Origin: Lentisphaerota bacterium
Lineage (GTDB): Bacteria > Verrucomicrobiota > Lentisphaeria > Victivallales > Victivallaceae
Direction of reading: 5' to 3'
Assembly (NCBI GenBank): GCA_024225035.1
Contig: JAAEMX010000441.1
Coordinates: 171,943 to 235,942 of the forward strand
Length of the DNA stretch: 64,000 nucleotides
Made by a program: the position numbers and the translations under genes. Position 1 is the first letter of the stretch. The number at the start of each line of letters is the position of its first letter. This document shows positions 8,863 to 19,000 of this stretch, in pieces. The notes below the pieces were generated by a model. That model was not told the DNA's origin and did not search any database. It was given only the letters and a program-made list of their open reading frames with translations.

Positions 8863-11800
8863 ATGGTTCGAATAATTTCTGCACTGCTGGCACTAGGTAT
8901 ATGTTTTTCTATGTCTGCCTTCGGCAAATCATCTCTTATTGCCTGGTATAAACTTGACGGTAATCTCAAGGATTCCTCAGGAAATAATCATAATCTGACG
9001 CCGTTTTCAGGCTCTATGACATTTATTGATTCACCTGAAACCGGAGGGAAGTGTCTTGTCCCAGGAGTAAATAAAGGTGCTTCGGGGCCTGTTTTACCTT
9101 TGAACAGAAATACTGGCTTTTGCATTAGCGGGTTCATGGCATTGCCTGAAGATAACAGCTATCAGGGTAATATTTTTGGCTGCGGCAATTCTGATTATGA
9201 TAAACCGGGAGCAATTATTTCAACTCCATGGGGTGTTATAAATACAAAAGTTGGTAATGGCAGACTTAAGCCTTTCAAGCGTTTCAATGATTCCGAGTGG
9301 CACCACTATACATTAGTTATTCCACCTGCCTCTAAAAGCCGCAAGTATATTCTCTATTATAGACGGGAAAAAAGTGCTTAGTGCGCAATATCAGAGTTTG
9401 GATAATTACGGTAAGGTGGTTATTGGGCTAATTTCAGGTAAATCAGGAAATGGTGTCAGAATTGATGATGTCAGGTTTTACTCCGGAGCTCTGACTGGTG
9501 TCGAAATTAAGAAACTGGCAGGAAAGACAGCAATAAAAAAACAAAAAGTGATAAAAACGTCGACTTTCGCTGGCAAGTCTTCAGATAAAAATTCAAAACC
9601 GAGTTTATGGTCACGGGCTATGTCCAAGGCTAAAAACTTTTATGTTTCAAAGACAAATGAACGACGCATTTCTCCTAAGAAATATGATTTTCCGTTTAAA
9701 GGAGAGCTGAAAGTACATTTTCTGGACAACCAGTGGATATGCATAGTCGGGAATTATAACGATTTTATCCGAAAGCGTTTTAAAATAGAATGCGGCGATT
9801 TTCTGCTAAAGCTAGACACTGGAAAAATAGAAGTGCCGGGCTGGTCTTATGATTTCCATTACAACTTCGCTACAGTTGAAGTTCTCAGCGATTATCGGCC
9901 CAAGTTAAAAAAGAAGTTTGAGAACCCTAAATCTTTCAAGCTGCGTGATAAAACAGGAAAACGTCTGAAGTTCAGCAGGAACAGCTATTGGATAAATGCA
10001 GTTGGTCAAATGAGAGTGCCGATAATAGCGACAGGAAAACCAAAGATGGTAAAAGCTGCAGCAGTCGCACACTTTGCTTATCTTAAACTCACCGAACCGT
10101 TGAAAAATGGTATGAGCTATTCAATTTCCACCTCTGACGGCGAGAAAGTGTCTTTTGTATATGATGATACAAAAATTATATCCAGAGCGATAAAAGTTAA
10201 TCAAATAGGATATTTGCCGGAAGCAAACCGCAAGTTCGGCTACCTTGGAATGTGGCTTGGGCCTGCTGGAACAATGGACTTTTCCAGACTGAATAAAAAA
10301 TCATTTTATCTGATAGACGAAAAGACTGGCAAGAAGGCTTATACCGGAGAAATCTGGCCGCGGATGAACGAACAGTATTTTACGGCTGTAAAAGGTTTGA
10401 AAGTTCCGGGCAATGGCGAGGTCGTTTATGATTTGGAGTTCTCTCCTTTTGATAAGCCGGGAAGGTATCATATTTATATTCCCGGGGTAGGGCGGTCATG
10501 GAGTTTTGACATTAGTCAGGATGCTATAGGTAGAGCTTTTTTTACTCACATAAGAGGCTTGTTTCATCAGCGATCAGGTATTCGCAAAGGGTTGCCTCAG
10601 ACTAACTGGAAGATGGGTGCCGACCACATGACAACATGGGTTGGCGGATTTTCGCCGGAAGCTTCAGACTACAACACTTTACTCAAGGATGGTTGCGGCT
10701 ATTTGAATCAATATGGGCAGTCGGTCAAAATAGATCATTTTACAGTTGTTGAGGAAACCGCAACTGACAAAGCATTACCGCACGTCAACGGCGGCTGGTG
10801 GGATGCAGGAGACTTTGATCGCAGAACATTCCATTTCAGAATCGTGCAGGACCTACTGTCTGTTTACTTTATGTTTCCTGAAAATTTCAGTGATGGACAA
10901 CTGCATATTCCTGAATCCGGGAATGGCATTCCTGACATAATTGATGAAGCCGCATGGGGGTAGATGTCTGGCGTCGGGCTCAGAACAAAAAGGGCGGAGT
11001 CGGCTGCTGGATTGAGGCTGACAGTCATCCCAAAATATTTAACCCGGCTAAAGACACCCAACACTACTACCTTGCATTGCCAACCCGGCACAGCACAATG
11101 TTATATGCTGCCCATGCTGCATTGCTGGCTAGAGCTTTCTTGAAATGCGGAGCCTTGAAAAAAGCTGATCTGTTCAAAAAGTCAGCAATAAAAGCATTCA
11201 AATACGCTATTAATCCAAATAACCGTATTGTGCATCGTTTAAGACATAAACTTGAAGGCAAGAGTGAGTACGTCACTTATACTTTCCGGGAACCGCCGGG
11301 ACTGGATATTCCAATACTCTTCAAGGCAGCTTATAACCTGGCTATATTGACAGGAGATGATCACTATCGAAGCTACGCAAATAATAAGAATTTTGAGATA
11401 GCCCTGCAGCAGTCAGATTATCCTAACACACCGTTTTTCATGACGGAAGTTTATTTGGGAATGCGACATTTTCCTGATTTTGCGATAGCCACTAAAAAAC
11501 AAATTATGGATAAATCTTTGGAATGGTTGAGATATCAGGAAATGCAGGCTTACCGAACTCTTACTTTTCCAACTACACATGTATTTTTCAGGAATCTTGC
11601 CTGGGGTAATGCTATTCCGTTCAACAAAGGGCGTTATTTCATTATGGCCTACAGTATTAGTGGGGCATACAAATACAGGGATGCAGCACTTCTGCTGAAT
11701 GACTGGCTGCATGGAGCTAATCCCATGGGACGTTCATTGCCCACTGGCACTGGGGTTAATTATCCGGTAAGGATATTGTCATTACCTTCTTATGCGGATG

Positions 11801-12207
11801 GGATACTTGAGCCTATGCCCGGAATTACGCCATATACATATACTTTTCAGGTGGATTATAACGTTAAAAACATGGTTTATGCGTTGCGTTACCCACCGCG
11901 GAAAGACCATAATTTTGCTGGTGCTGATATATGCCTGATGCCTGATTCCATAGCCAAAGGGAAAAATATGAATTATCGCCAGATAAGTAATGTTATGGAT
12001 AAATTTTATCCGGTCTGGCGCCGCTTCGGAAACATTGAGCAGTACGCAGTCGAACAGAATGAGTTTACTGTCTGGGAGACAATCGGACCTTGCGCCGCTT
12101 GTCTTGGCGCACTCATCCCTCCGGGGTGGAAGCCGCCTGCTGACTGGAAAGCACCGACTCCTAAAGAGTCTTTTAAGGAAATGGAAGGCTATATGTTCCA
12201 GCCTTAA
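8863..12207 (+). pseudogene. Secreted GH9 glucanase with LamG domain, two frameshifts
   Basis: Three consecutive frames code for one protein. Part 1 (8863-9361) has a signal peptide (MVRIISALLALGICFSMSAFG) and a LamG/concanavalin-like domain. Part 2 (9362 to about 10950) finishes that domain and continues with the GH9 N-terminal Ig-like domain (VNQIGYLPEANRKFGYL) and the catalytic GGWWDAGDFD. Part 3 (about 10951-12207) completes the catalytic module, with NPMGRSLPTGTGVNYP and EQNEFTVWETIGP carrying the catalytic acid. One extra A at about 9361 and one missing G in GGGGG at about 10955 break the frame. Restored length is about 1110 residues. GH9 enzymes cut beta-1,4-glucans. ATG 8863 is preferred to GTG 8854 because AAGGTGAGG precedes it. 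Confidence 0.8.
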
Positions 12208-12223
12208 CAGCTTTTGGGAACAA

Positions 12224-12940
12224 CTAGTTAAAGTATTTTAATGCAACAACGGTAAAAGATTTTACATCAAAACTTTGCACCCTGAGCTTTAAGGTATTTG
12301 CCAGTCTGCTGCGCCTGCCTGTAACTTCTCTGAGAGTAAAGTCATACAAGCCGTAAGAAGGGTCCATGAAGCCGACTTTTGTCCCTGTGACTCCAAGCCC
12401 CATTGCATGGCCTCCATTTACTAAAAGGAAAGCTTGAATGTTTTCTTTCATCTTTTTCATACGTTGCTGTTCTTTAAAATAGTCGCCAAATATATCTTCT
12501 TCGACTAGGCCGGTTATCATAGAGACTAAGGCCACAGGGGAAAACGAACCTTTGTATTCTGCCTCTGAAAAGCCATAAGCTTTGTATGCAGCTAGAAAGC
12601 CACAATTGTCGTCAGTGTAGTAGTCATCAGGATCTGTTGTTCTAACCGATGTAGCATAGGCTTCTTGATCAACTTTACGATGTGCATCGGCGCGAGTGTT
12701 AAAAGCAAAGTTCATACGACAATGGACAGAGGCAGCCTCGCTTCCTCTCGGTAAGGCTATTGGTGTGAATACATCATCAGATTTGTAGTTGTAAAAGTGA
12801 GTGCTAATGTTTTTCAGCCAAGTCAGAGCAAGTCCGTGACATATGCCGTTGGCTGTGTAGTTAGCACCTAAGTTAAGAGTCCCTTTCTTATAATGCTGAC
12901 CATATCCCATAGGGATATTCAACGCTGCTTCATAAAACAT
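12224..12940 (-). CDS. YopT-like (C58 family) cysteine protease, candidate effector
   Basis: 238 residues from the ATG at 12940, which has GGAAGGAAC five bases upstream; the GTG at 12955 lies in that ribosome site. NGICHGLALTW places a nucleophile Cys34, GGHAMGLGV gives His178 and GFMDPSYGLYDF gives Asp193. This is the Cys/His/Asp order and spacing of C58 papain-fold proteases (YopT/AvrPphB type). No signal peptide or membrane segment is visible, as expected for a cytosolic or specially secreted effector. It is convergent with the GH9 gene and follows the GT44-like gene by about 95 bases on the same strand. Known C58 enzymes cleave host proteins; the target here is unknown. Confidence 0.65.
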   Translation of the reverse strand: MFYEAALNIPMGYGQHYKKGTLNLGANYTANGICHGLALTWLKNISTHFYNYKSDDVFTPIALPRGSEAASVHCRMNFAFNTRADAHRKVDQEAYATSVRTTDPDDYYTDDNCGFLAAYKAYGFSEAEYKGSFSPVALVSMITGLVEEDIFGDYFKEQQRMKKMKENIQAFLLVNGGHAMGLGVTGTKVGFMDPSYGLYDFTLREVTGRRSRLANTLKLRVQSFDVKSFTVVALKYFN

Positions 12941-13035
12941 ATTGTTCCTTCCCACAATACCTACCTGAACAAGATAGTATTGCCTTGTTTATATATTATT
13001 AATTTTTTTATGATACTTAAAAGTTTTGGTTTGAT

Positions 13036-14553
13036 TTATCTGGCTTTTGCTTCAAGAAAGCCAATGAAATCAGCTAATGTAAGGCTGGTTTTTTCTGGGT
13101 CAATCAGTTTTTTTATAGGCATGTAAGCGCAACTGGAATTTATTATTTTTACAAAAGTTTCAAGATATTCGTCTCTGATATCGCCTATCAGACAAACGAC
13201 CTGTGTCAGCATTGGTTCTTTTATGAAACTGCCTCTTACCTGCTGCTTAATGGCATCGGCAACTTGGTTTAGATATTGATAAGTTCCGGAATGAAAACGT
13301 TTTTCAGCTGGAATCGAGTTGCCTATCCGATTTATTATACTGATAAAACCGGATTTTGATACGTAATTTTTCTTCAAGCCCCACCGCCTTTGCACTATCA
13401 CTGCTGCATCATCAAGTTCTGACAACCTTGAAAATCCAGGATCGGCCCATGAGTACAGTGGTGAAGGATTGTCTGACATGTCATGAAATTCAAACTGTTT
13501 TTGCAGATCTTCAGATTCGAATAACGGGGTTATTTTTTCGTTAAATACTTTTTCGTATTCACATTGAGACACAGTAAGGCTTGAACGGAATTTTTCATCA
13601 AGTTTTCTGAATGTGGCTAAATTTACAGCCTGGTTGTGAAGCATACGTTTGCCTTCGTAAACCATTGGCGTATTTCCCTGGCTGATAAGGTAGAAATAAT
13701 AACTGCCTCTGGGATTATCATCAGCTTTGCCGGTAAATTTAGCATCTGAGTGCGTTACACCTTTATAATAATCATTGATTGGGTATTTAAGTGTTCCTGA
13801 AATCCTTGAATGATACCCATGTAAAAGCCCGGGAAATTGATCTGACTTAAAGAAGCTGCGACTGAGGGCTTTGGTCTTGAGGTGACTTAAGAACTCCAGG
13901 TTGCTGTCTGATGCGTATTTGATATAGTCTCTGTTTTTTATATATTCAGTTTCAATCGCGTTGAGTACCTCGTTAAGACATTTTTTGCTTCCGGGAAGCG
14001 AAAATAAAGCCCCGTTCTCTATAATTTGTCTTTTCATTGGAGTTACGGAAAGCATAAAGAAACCTTTTGACACACAACGGCTCAAAGCACTGTTAAAGTA
14101 ATCAATGCTTACAGGAAAAGGAGTAGAGGACGATGGGGTCAGTAAGCCAATATCAGTATATATTCCGCTGTATTCGTTCATAATCAAAATGCGGGCGATG
14201 TCGGAGGTAAAAGGAAACAGTTTGCCTCTGTTCAGCAAAGCTGTCATTTCTTGAATTGCTGGAGATAATTTTGTCAGTATCGTTTCAAAGTTTGCTATGT
14301 AAAAATTATTGTAATTAATCCTTCCCTTTTGGGTTACTTCTGGAATTTCGGGGAAGTTTTCTTTTGCGAGAAAGCAGCCAGGGGTTGACGATAAATATTC
14401 AGCAATTTTTTGACGGGTGTCTGCTGTAGTCCAAACTATAAGTTTAAAATGGCTTTTTGAACGACTAAGTCTGTTTGCCCAGACTTTTATAAATAGTCTT
14501 AAACTATATGGAAAAGCAGGGCCTGTCCAGAAAATATGAATGTATGAACCCAT
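13036..14553 (-). CDS. TcdA/TcdB (GT44)-like glycosyltransferase, candidate effector
   Basis: 505 residues. The start YIHIFWTGPAFPYS matches the opening IH.(I/F)W.G strand of clostridial glucosyltransferase toxins and GT32 relatives. Residues 117-138 (TSDIARILIMN, then YSGIYTDIGLL) match the SDI.R...L...GG.Y.D.D block that binds UDP-sugar and metal: Asp118, Arg121 and Asp134 are kept, but the second Asp of DxD is Gly136. About 300 C-terminal residues have no recognised domain. There is no signal peptide. Together with the adjacent C58-like protease it resembles a host-directed toxin pair. A capsule GT32 enzyme is an alternative reading. Confidence 0.55.
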   Translation of the reverse strand: MGSYIHIFWTGPAFPYSLRLFIKVWANRLSRSKSHFKLIVWTTADTRQKIAEYLSSTPGCFLAKENFPEIPEVTQKGRINYNNFYIANFETILTKLSPAIQEMTALLNRGKLFPFTSDIARILIMNEYSGIYTDIGLLTPSSSTPFPVSIDYFNSALSRCVSKGFFMLSVTPMKRQIIENGALFSLPGSKKCLNEVLNAIETEYIKNRDYIKYASDSNLEFLSHLKTKALSRSFFKSDQFPGLLHGYHSRISGTLKYPINDYYKGVTHSDAKFTGKADDNPRGSYYFYLISQGNTPMVYEGKRMLHNQAVNLATFRKLDEKFRSSLTVSQCEYEKVFNEKITPLFESEDLQKQFEFHDMSDNPSPLYSWADPGFSRLSELDDAAVIVQRRWGLKKNYVSKSGFISIINRIGNSIPAEKRFHSGTYQYLNQVADAIKQQVRGSFIKEPMLTQVVCLIGDIRDEYLETFVKIINSSCAYMPIKKLIDPEKTSLTLADFIGFLEAKAR

Positions 14554-14928
14554 GTTACAGCCTGTCCTATAATTAATGGTTAACTATGATATTCATCAAG
14601 CAATAATAGAAAAGGTACTTACGGGTATGAATTTTTTCTAATTATTGCTATAGCAATTAACTTTGAATAATTGTTTTTATTTTTTTAACTTTATTATTAA
14701 TTTGCTCATTAATATGTTTTGCTCTAATGTATGACAATAATTAATAGGGCAATGTTCCATGATATTATCAAATTTGATAATTAAAATATGCACTTTTAGT
14801 AGTTGTATTTTTGTTGCGCTTTACCAATGTGTGATGTATAGTATGGCTAGTGGAGAATTCCAGAAGGTCTGACTCTTATTTAGGCCACGAAATTGTATTG
14901 TATAGTTAATATCCTACGGAGGTGTATA
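14554..14928. other. AT-rich divergent intergenic region
   Basis: 375 bases between the divergent GT44-like gene and the small lipoprotein gene. It must hold both promoters. Apart from the 14-bp palindrome and the strong ribosome site (GGAGGTG) of the lipoprotein gene at its right end, no gene-like pattern was seen. Confidence 0.5.
14644..14657. promoter_or_regulatory. Perfect 14-bp palindrome upstream of effector pair
   Basis: ATTGCTATAGCAAT is a perfect palindrome about 90 bases upstream of the GT44-like start, in an AT-rich intergenic region. It could be an operator for a dimeric regulator. No regulator gene adjoins it, so assignment is speculative. Confidence 0.3.
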
Positions 14929-15372
14929 ATGACCCGTAAACGCATTGTAACTGTATTGCTTTCAGCTGGGCTTATTGCCACAACGCTGATGATTTCCGGT
15001 TGTCGCCATCGCCGGAAAGAACCGCCCCCGCCACCGCATCGTGCTCAAGCTGTAGATCCGCCAAATGTAGGTATGCATAGCTGTGTTGAACGCAGCTATA
15101 GCAAAACTATCAAACAGCTTGGTCTTACTGAAGCTCAGAAAATTGAAGTCCAGAAAGCTTATGGCAATTTCTTTACCGAAGCAGCTAAAATCAAATATTC
15201 TGATGAAAATCAAAGCAGGAAAATTGATAAAATAAAAGATGCTAAAGAAGCTTTGGATAAAAGGATGAAGTCAATATTGACTGAAGATCAGTACATTAAG
15301 TACGAAAAGATTATCTCAGAGCGTCCGAAAGGGCAGAAAGAATTTTCCCAAAGGCATTTCCGAGGGTTTTAA
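14929..15372 (+). CDS. Small Spy/CpxP-like lipoprotein
   Basis: 147 residues from the ATG at 14929, which has GGAGGTG seven bases upstream; the longer frame to 14893 lacks such a site. The N-terminus is a lipoprotein signal with lipobox ISGC, followed by a His/Arg/Pro-rich linker. The mature part is helical and contains LGLTEAQKIEV and ILTEDQYIKYEKI, a pair resembling the LTxxQ repeats of the Spy/CpxP family of periplasmic chaperone and stress sensors. It stands alone, with a strong hairpin about 60 bases downstream. Confidence 0.55.
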   Translation: MTRKRIVTVLLSAGLIATTLMISGCRHRRKEPPPPPHRAQAVDPPNVGMHSCVERSYSKTIKQLGLTEAQKIEVQKAYGNFFTEAAKIKYSDENQSRKIDKIKDAKEALDKRMKSILTEDQYIKYEKIISERPKGQKEFSQRHFRGF

Positions 15373-15430
15373 AATATTTTACCTGTAGTTATTGGGGAAA
15401 TTCAAAAGGCAAAGACTAGTAAGAGAGGAG

Positions 15431-15459
15431 TTACAGAAGCTTATTTTGAGCTTCTGTAA
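15431..15459 (+). terminator. Perfect 11-bp hairpin after lipoprotein gene
   Basis: TTACAGAAGCT and AGCTTCTGTAA form a perfect 11-bp stem with a seven-base loop (TATTTTG). No T-tract follows, so it may be a transcript-end stabiliser rather than a full intrinsic terminator. Confidence 0.45.
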
Positions 15460-15509
15460 ATTAAAGTTAAAACTACGTTTCTCAGTTATACAGATTTTGG
15501 GGGAGTCAA

Positions 15510-15581
15510 ATGGATTATAGTTATCTTTCAACTGTTATCGATCTTATACTCTCCCTGCATTATTTTGATAGACACAAGTAA
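15510..15581 (+). CDS. Candidate 23-residue small ORF
   Basis: ATG at 15510 is preceded by GGGGGAG with a good spacer and followed by 23 sense codons (MDYSYLSTVIDLILSLHYF, then DRHK). The peptide is hydrophobic with a charged end. No homologue is recognised. Support is the ribosome site only. Confidence 0.25.
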   Translation: MDYSYLSTVIDLILSLHYFDRHK

Positions 15582-15637
15582 GTTATATATGGTAATCCAC
15601 TATTAAAGAAGAGTAAAAAGAGGAGAAATGGAGCACC

Positions 15638-15727
15638 GTGAATTTATTTCATTTTATTGCAGTTGTTAAAAAGCTTTCGCAAAAAAAAGATTTTTTTAGT
15701 AAGTTGCTGCATATCAAGAGAGTGTAG
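15638..15727 (+). CDS. Candidate 29-residue basic small ORF
   Basis: GTG at 15638 is preceded by GGAG at a four-base spacer and opens a 29-residue peptide (starting VNLFHFIAVVKKL, ending KLLHIKRV) with alternating hydrophobic and Lys residues, suggesting an amphipathic helix. An overlapping 13-codon frame at 15629 with AGAGGAG upstream competes for the same region. Neither is recognised. Confidence 0.2.
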   Translation: MNLFHFIAVVKKLSQKKDFFSKLLHIKRV

Positions 15728-16048
15728 TAAAAAGATGATTTGCTAATCTTTTTTATACGATAATTTTTTCTATAATTTAGCGGTCTATAGCGAACAAAGA
15801 TGAGTTAACTGGTGTCGTTTAGAGCGTTTAGTTTGTTGTTTTTTACAAATTGGACCACGGGGCATTATGCAAAAGGTGTTAGAATTTTGTGAGAATGTTT
15901 AATTTTCATTTGATTATATATCCGTAAATTGAATTAAGCTCCAATATATTTAAATTATCGTAGTTTTAAAAATACTAATCTAACATTCTGAGGAGCTGAT
16001 ATTTACCTGTACGGGGTAGTTGGCTTTTAATTTTGGGAGACATTTGTT

Positions 16049-19000
16049 TTGAAGCAGGAAATAGTACCCGCATTAAAGATTTTCAGCAGTGGTGACTGTG
16101 TTGTTTTTAGATTACGGGCTGTGCCGGACGGTGAAGGAAAGGCTTTTTTAAGGACTAATCTAGGTCGGGCCGCCGTAAGAAGACAGGAAATAATTGATCA
16201 TACAGAAAGAAATGCCGCAATGCTATCTTGCGACTGGCACGACCTGCCAATGCGTAAGACAGACGATAACTGCTGGGAAATTGAATTACCGCTGATTGAA
16301 GTTGGATGCTTTGAGGCCAAGTGCTGGTTTTTACGGTTTTCCGATAATGAACAGCTGTGGCCGGATGGCAAGAACTTCCGAATCAAAGTAGAGCCGGCAA
16401 GAAATATTTGTGGCAACACTATTTATACAGTTTTCCCTCGTCAATTTGGACCAAACATGGAATGCTGCAAAGTTTCTGATGAAGAGCAGAATTCATGTAA
16501 ACTTCTTGACGACCTGGGATACACAGTTATTCCGCCATCCGGTACTTTCAGGGACGTTATAAACCAACTTGATTTTATAGTCGGAGAACTTCATAGTCGC
16601 ATTATTCAGCTTCTACCTATACATCCGACTCCGACTGTTTACGGCAGAATGGGACGCTATGGAAGCCCTTTTGCTTCACTTGATTACTTTGCAGTTGATT
16701 CTGGACTCGCTGAGTTTGACACGACTGCTACTCCATTGGAACAATTTCTTGAATTAGTTGATGCTGTACACGCACGTGATGCGCGTGTATTTATTGATAT
16801 TCCGGTCAATCATACCGGTTGGGCTTCTCGCCTTCAGACAGAGCACCCTGAGTGGTTTGTCCGCAAAAATGACGGGACATTTGTTTCTCCCGGTGCATGG
16901 GATGTAACCTGGGCTGATTTATGTAAACTTAATTATAAGAAGCATGAAGTACATACTCTCATGGCTGATATTTTCCTTTACTGGTGCAGGCAGGGAGTCG
17001 ACGGCTTCCGTTGTGATGCCGGATACATGCTGCCTATTGAAGCATGGCATTACATTGTCGCTCGAGTAAGAAGAGAATATCCTGATACAATATTCTTGCT
17101 TGAGGGTCTCGGTGGCCCTGCTAATACACAGGAACGTTTACTTGGTGAAGCCGACTTGAACTGGGCTTATTCCGAGCTTTTCCAGAATTCCTCGAAGCAT
17201 CAAATTGAGCATTACTATCCATACGCTTCTCGAATGAGCATGCGGCGTGGATGCTTTATTAATTATGCTGAAACTCATGATAATAGCCGGATGGCTGCAA
17301 AATCAGTTGCTTTTGCAAAAATGCGTACCGCTTTGTGTGCATTATTCGCCCATAACGGTGCGTTTGGAATAACAAATGGTGTTGAGTGGTTTGCCACTGA
17401 ACAGATTAATGTCCACGAGGCTCGCTCCTTGAACTGGGGCTGTAAGGGAAACCAGGTAAAGGAAATCAGGCGGCTTCAAACGTTGCTTGAAACCCATCCT
17501 GCCTTTTTTGCCGGAGCGATAACCCAGCTGGTTGAGGTTGACGGGCATGAAGCTTTGGCACTGCTCAGAAGCAGTGCTGATAAAGAGCACAAAGTAATGG
17601 CTTTGGTTAACCATGATACCGAAAATGATTCTGTTGTGACTTGGGCCACGTCTGATTTTGATGCGCTTGACGGAGCAATTGATTTGCTTAGCAGTAAGAA
17701 AATCATGACTGAAAAGCATGAACATTTGCAGAAAGTTAAATTAGCTCCCGGACAGGCATTATGCTTGACTATGAAAGAAGAAGACCTGCACGAACTGGAC
17801 AGCGCCTTACGATTCAAGCTTGCTGAACCGAAGTCAGTTTCAATGCAGCGCAAGCGCGCAGAAATGCTGCGGATTTATACTCTTTTCAAGGGATACAGTG
17901 ATGTGTCAGATATTAATATTGATGTAATGGTTGATAAATTTCTGCATTCACCTGAGGACTTTTGCGCTGAGGTGTCCGGACAGGAGCTGCCGGCAGTTAC
18001 AACGTGGACTGAAGGTTCTGACCAGAAACGTATAGTAATGATCCCTTCAGGTGATATTCTGCTGGTGAAGTGTGACTCTCCATTCAGAGTTGAAATTAAA
18101 AACAATGATGTTCCAGAAGCTGTAAATAAAAGTCTGCAGCGGATTAACGACGGCTATTTTGCCTGTATTACCGGCCTTGAAAATGACACTTGTGATAATC
18201 TTAAGCGTAAGATAGAATTACGCATATTTGAAAATAATAAGGTACGTAAAGTATCTGGAGAGATAAAGCTTTTAACTAAGTCTGATCGAGTTAGCTTTAG
18301 AAATATATTTGATCAGAAAGAGGTTCAGAAAAGCCACTTGTACGCATTGTGTACCAACCAACTTGGAGGAATGAGTCAAGTAAGGGCGGAATGGGGAACT
18401 ATTCGCAGCAAATACGACGCTATTTTAGCAGCTAACCTCAATCCTGATTTTCCTGTTGATCGCCAGGTTATGCTAACGCGTTGCCGCGGTTGGCTGGTGT
18501 GTAGTGACTACTCACAGGAGTTAAATATTTCCTGTCTTGAGTCATTTGCTTCCGGTAGTGATAACGCTGCCCGTTGGTGTTTCAAAGTTCCTGCCGGGCA
18601 GGGCAAAAGTGTGCCATTGGATATAACTCTGCAGATGGCTGAAACTGGAAATGCTGTTAAGCTGAAATTTAACCGTTTGAAAAGTTGTCCTGATTCACAA
18701 AGCTGCTTGCAGGACGATATTCCGGTTAAAATAATTTTACGTCCTGAAATTGAAGACCGGGTTAACCATGAGAACACTCGTGCGATGGATGGTCCGGAAC
18801 ATCATTTTCCACGTTCAATTTCCCGTATGAGCCGTGGTTTTGAATTCAAACCTGCCCGCAGCCGCTGCCTTGAAGTTTCTGCCGACCGGGGTTCATTCGT
18901 CCGTCAGCCGGAATGGCAGTACATGGTCGGCTTACCGGTAGAGAACCAGCGCGGACTGGAAGGTCATACTGATTTATTCAGCCCCGGTTACTTTGAATTC

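Larger units (their letters stand above)
15373..16048. other. Long AT-rich intergenic region upstream of glycogen block
   Basis: 676 bases between the lipoprotein gene and the debranching enzyme. It contains the 15431 hairpin and two candidate mini-ORFs (15510 and 15638). The rest is AT-rich with no recognisable RNA or gene; the promoter of the glycogen block is presumably in its right half. Confidence 0.4.

Noticed and set aside
17342..17853. Long antisense open frames over the debranching enzyme, and similar ones over glgP, glgB, GH38 and the sulfatase
   Set aside because: They lie opposite strongly supported genes, have no family motifs and no ribosome sites.
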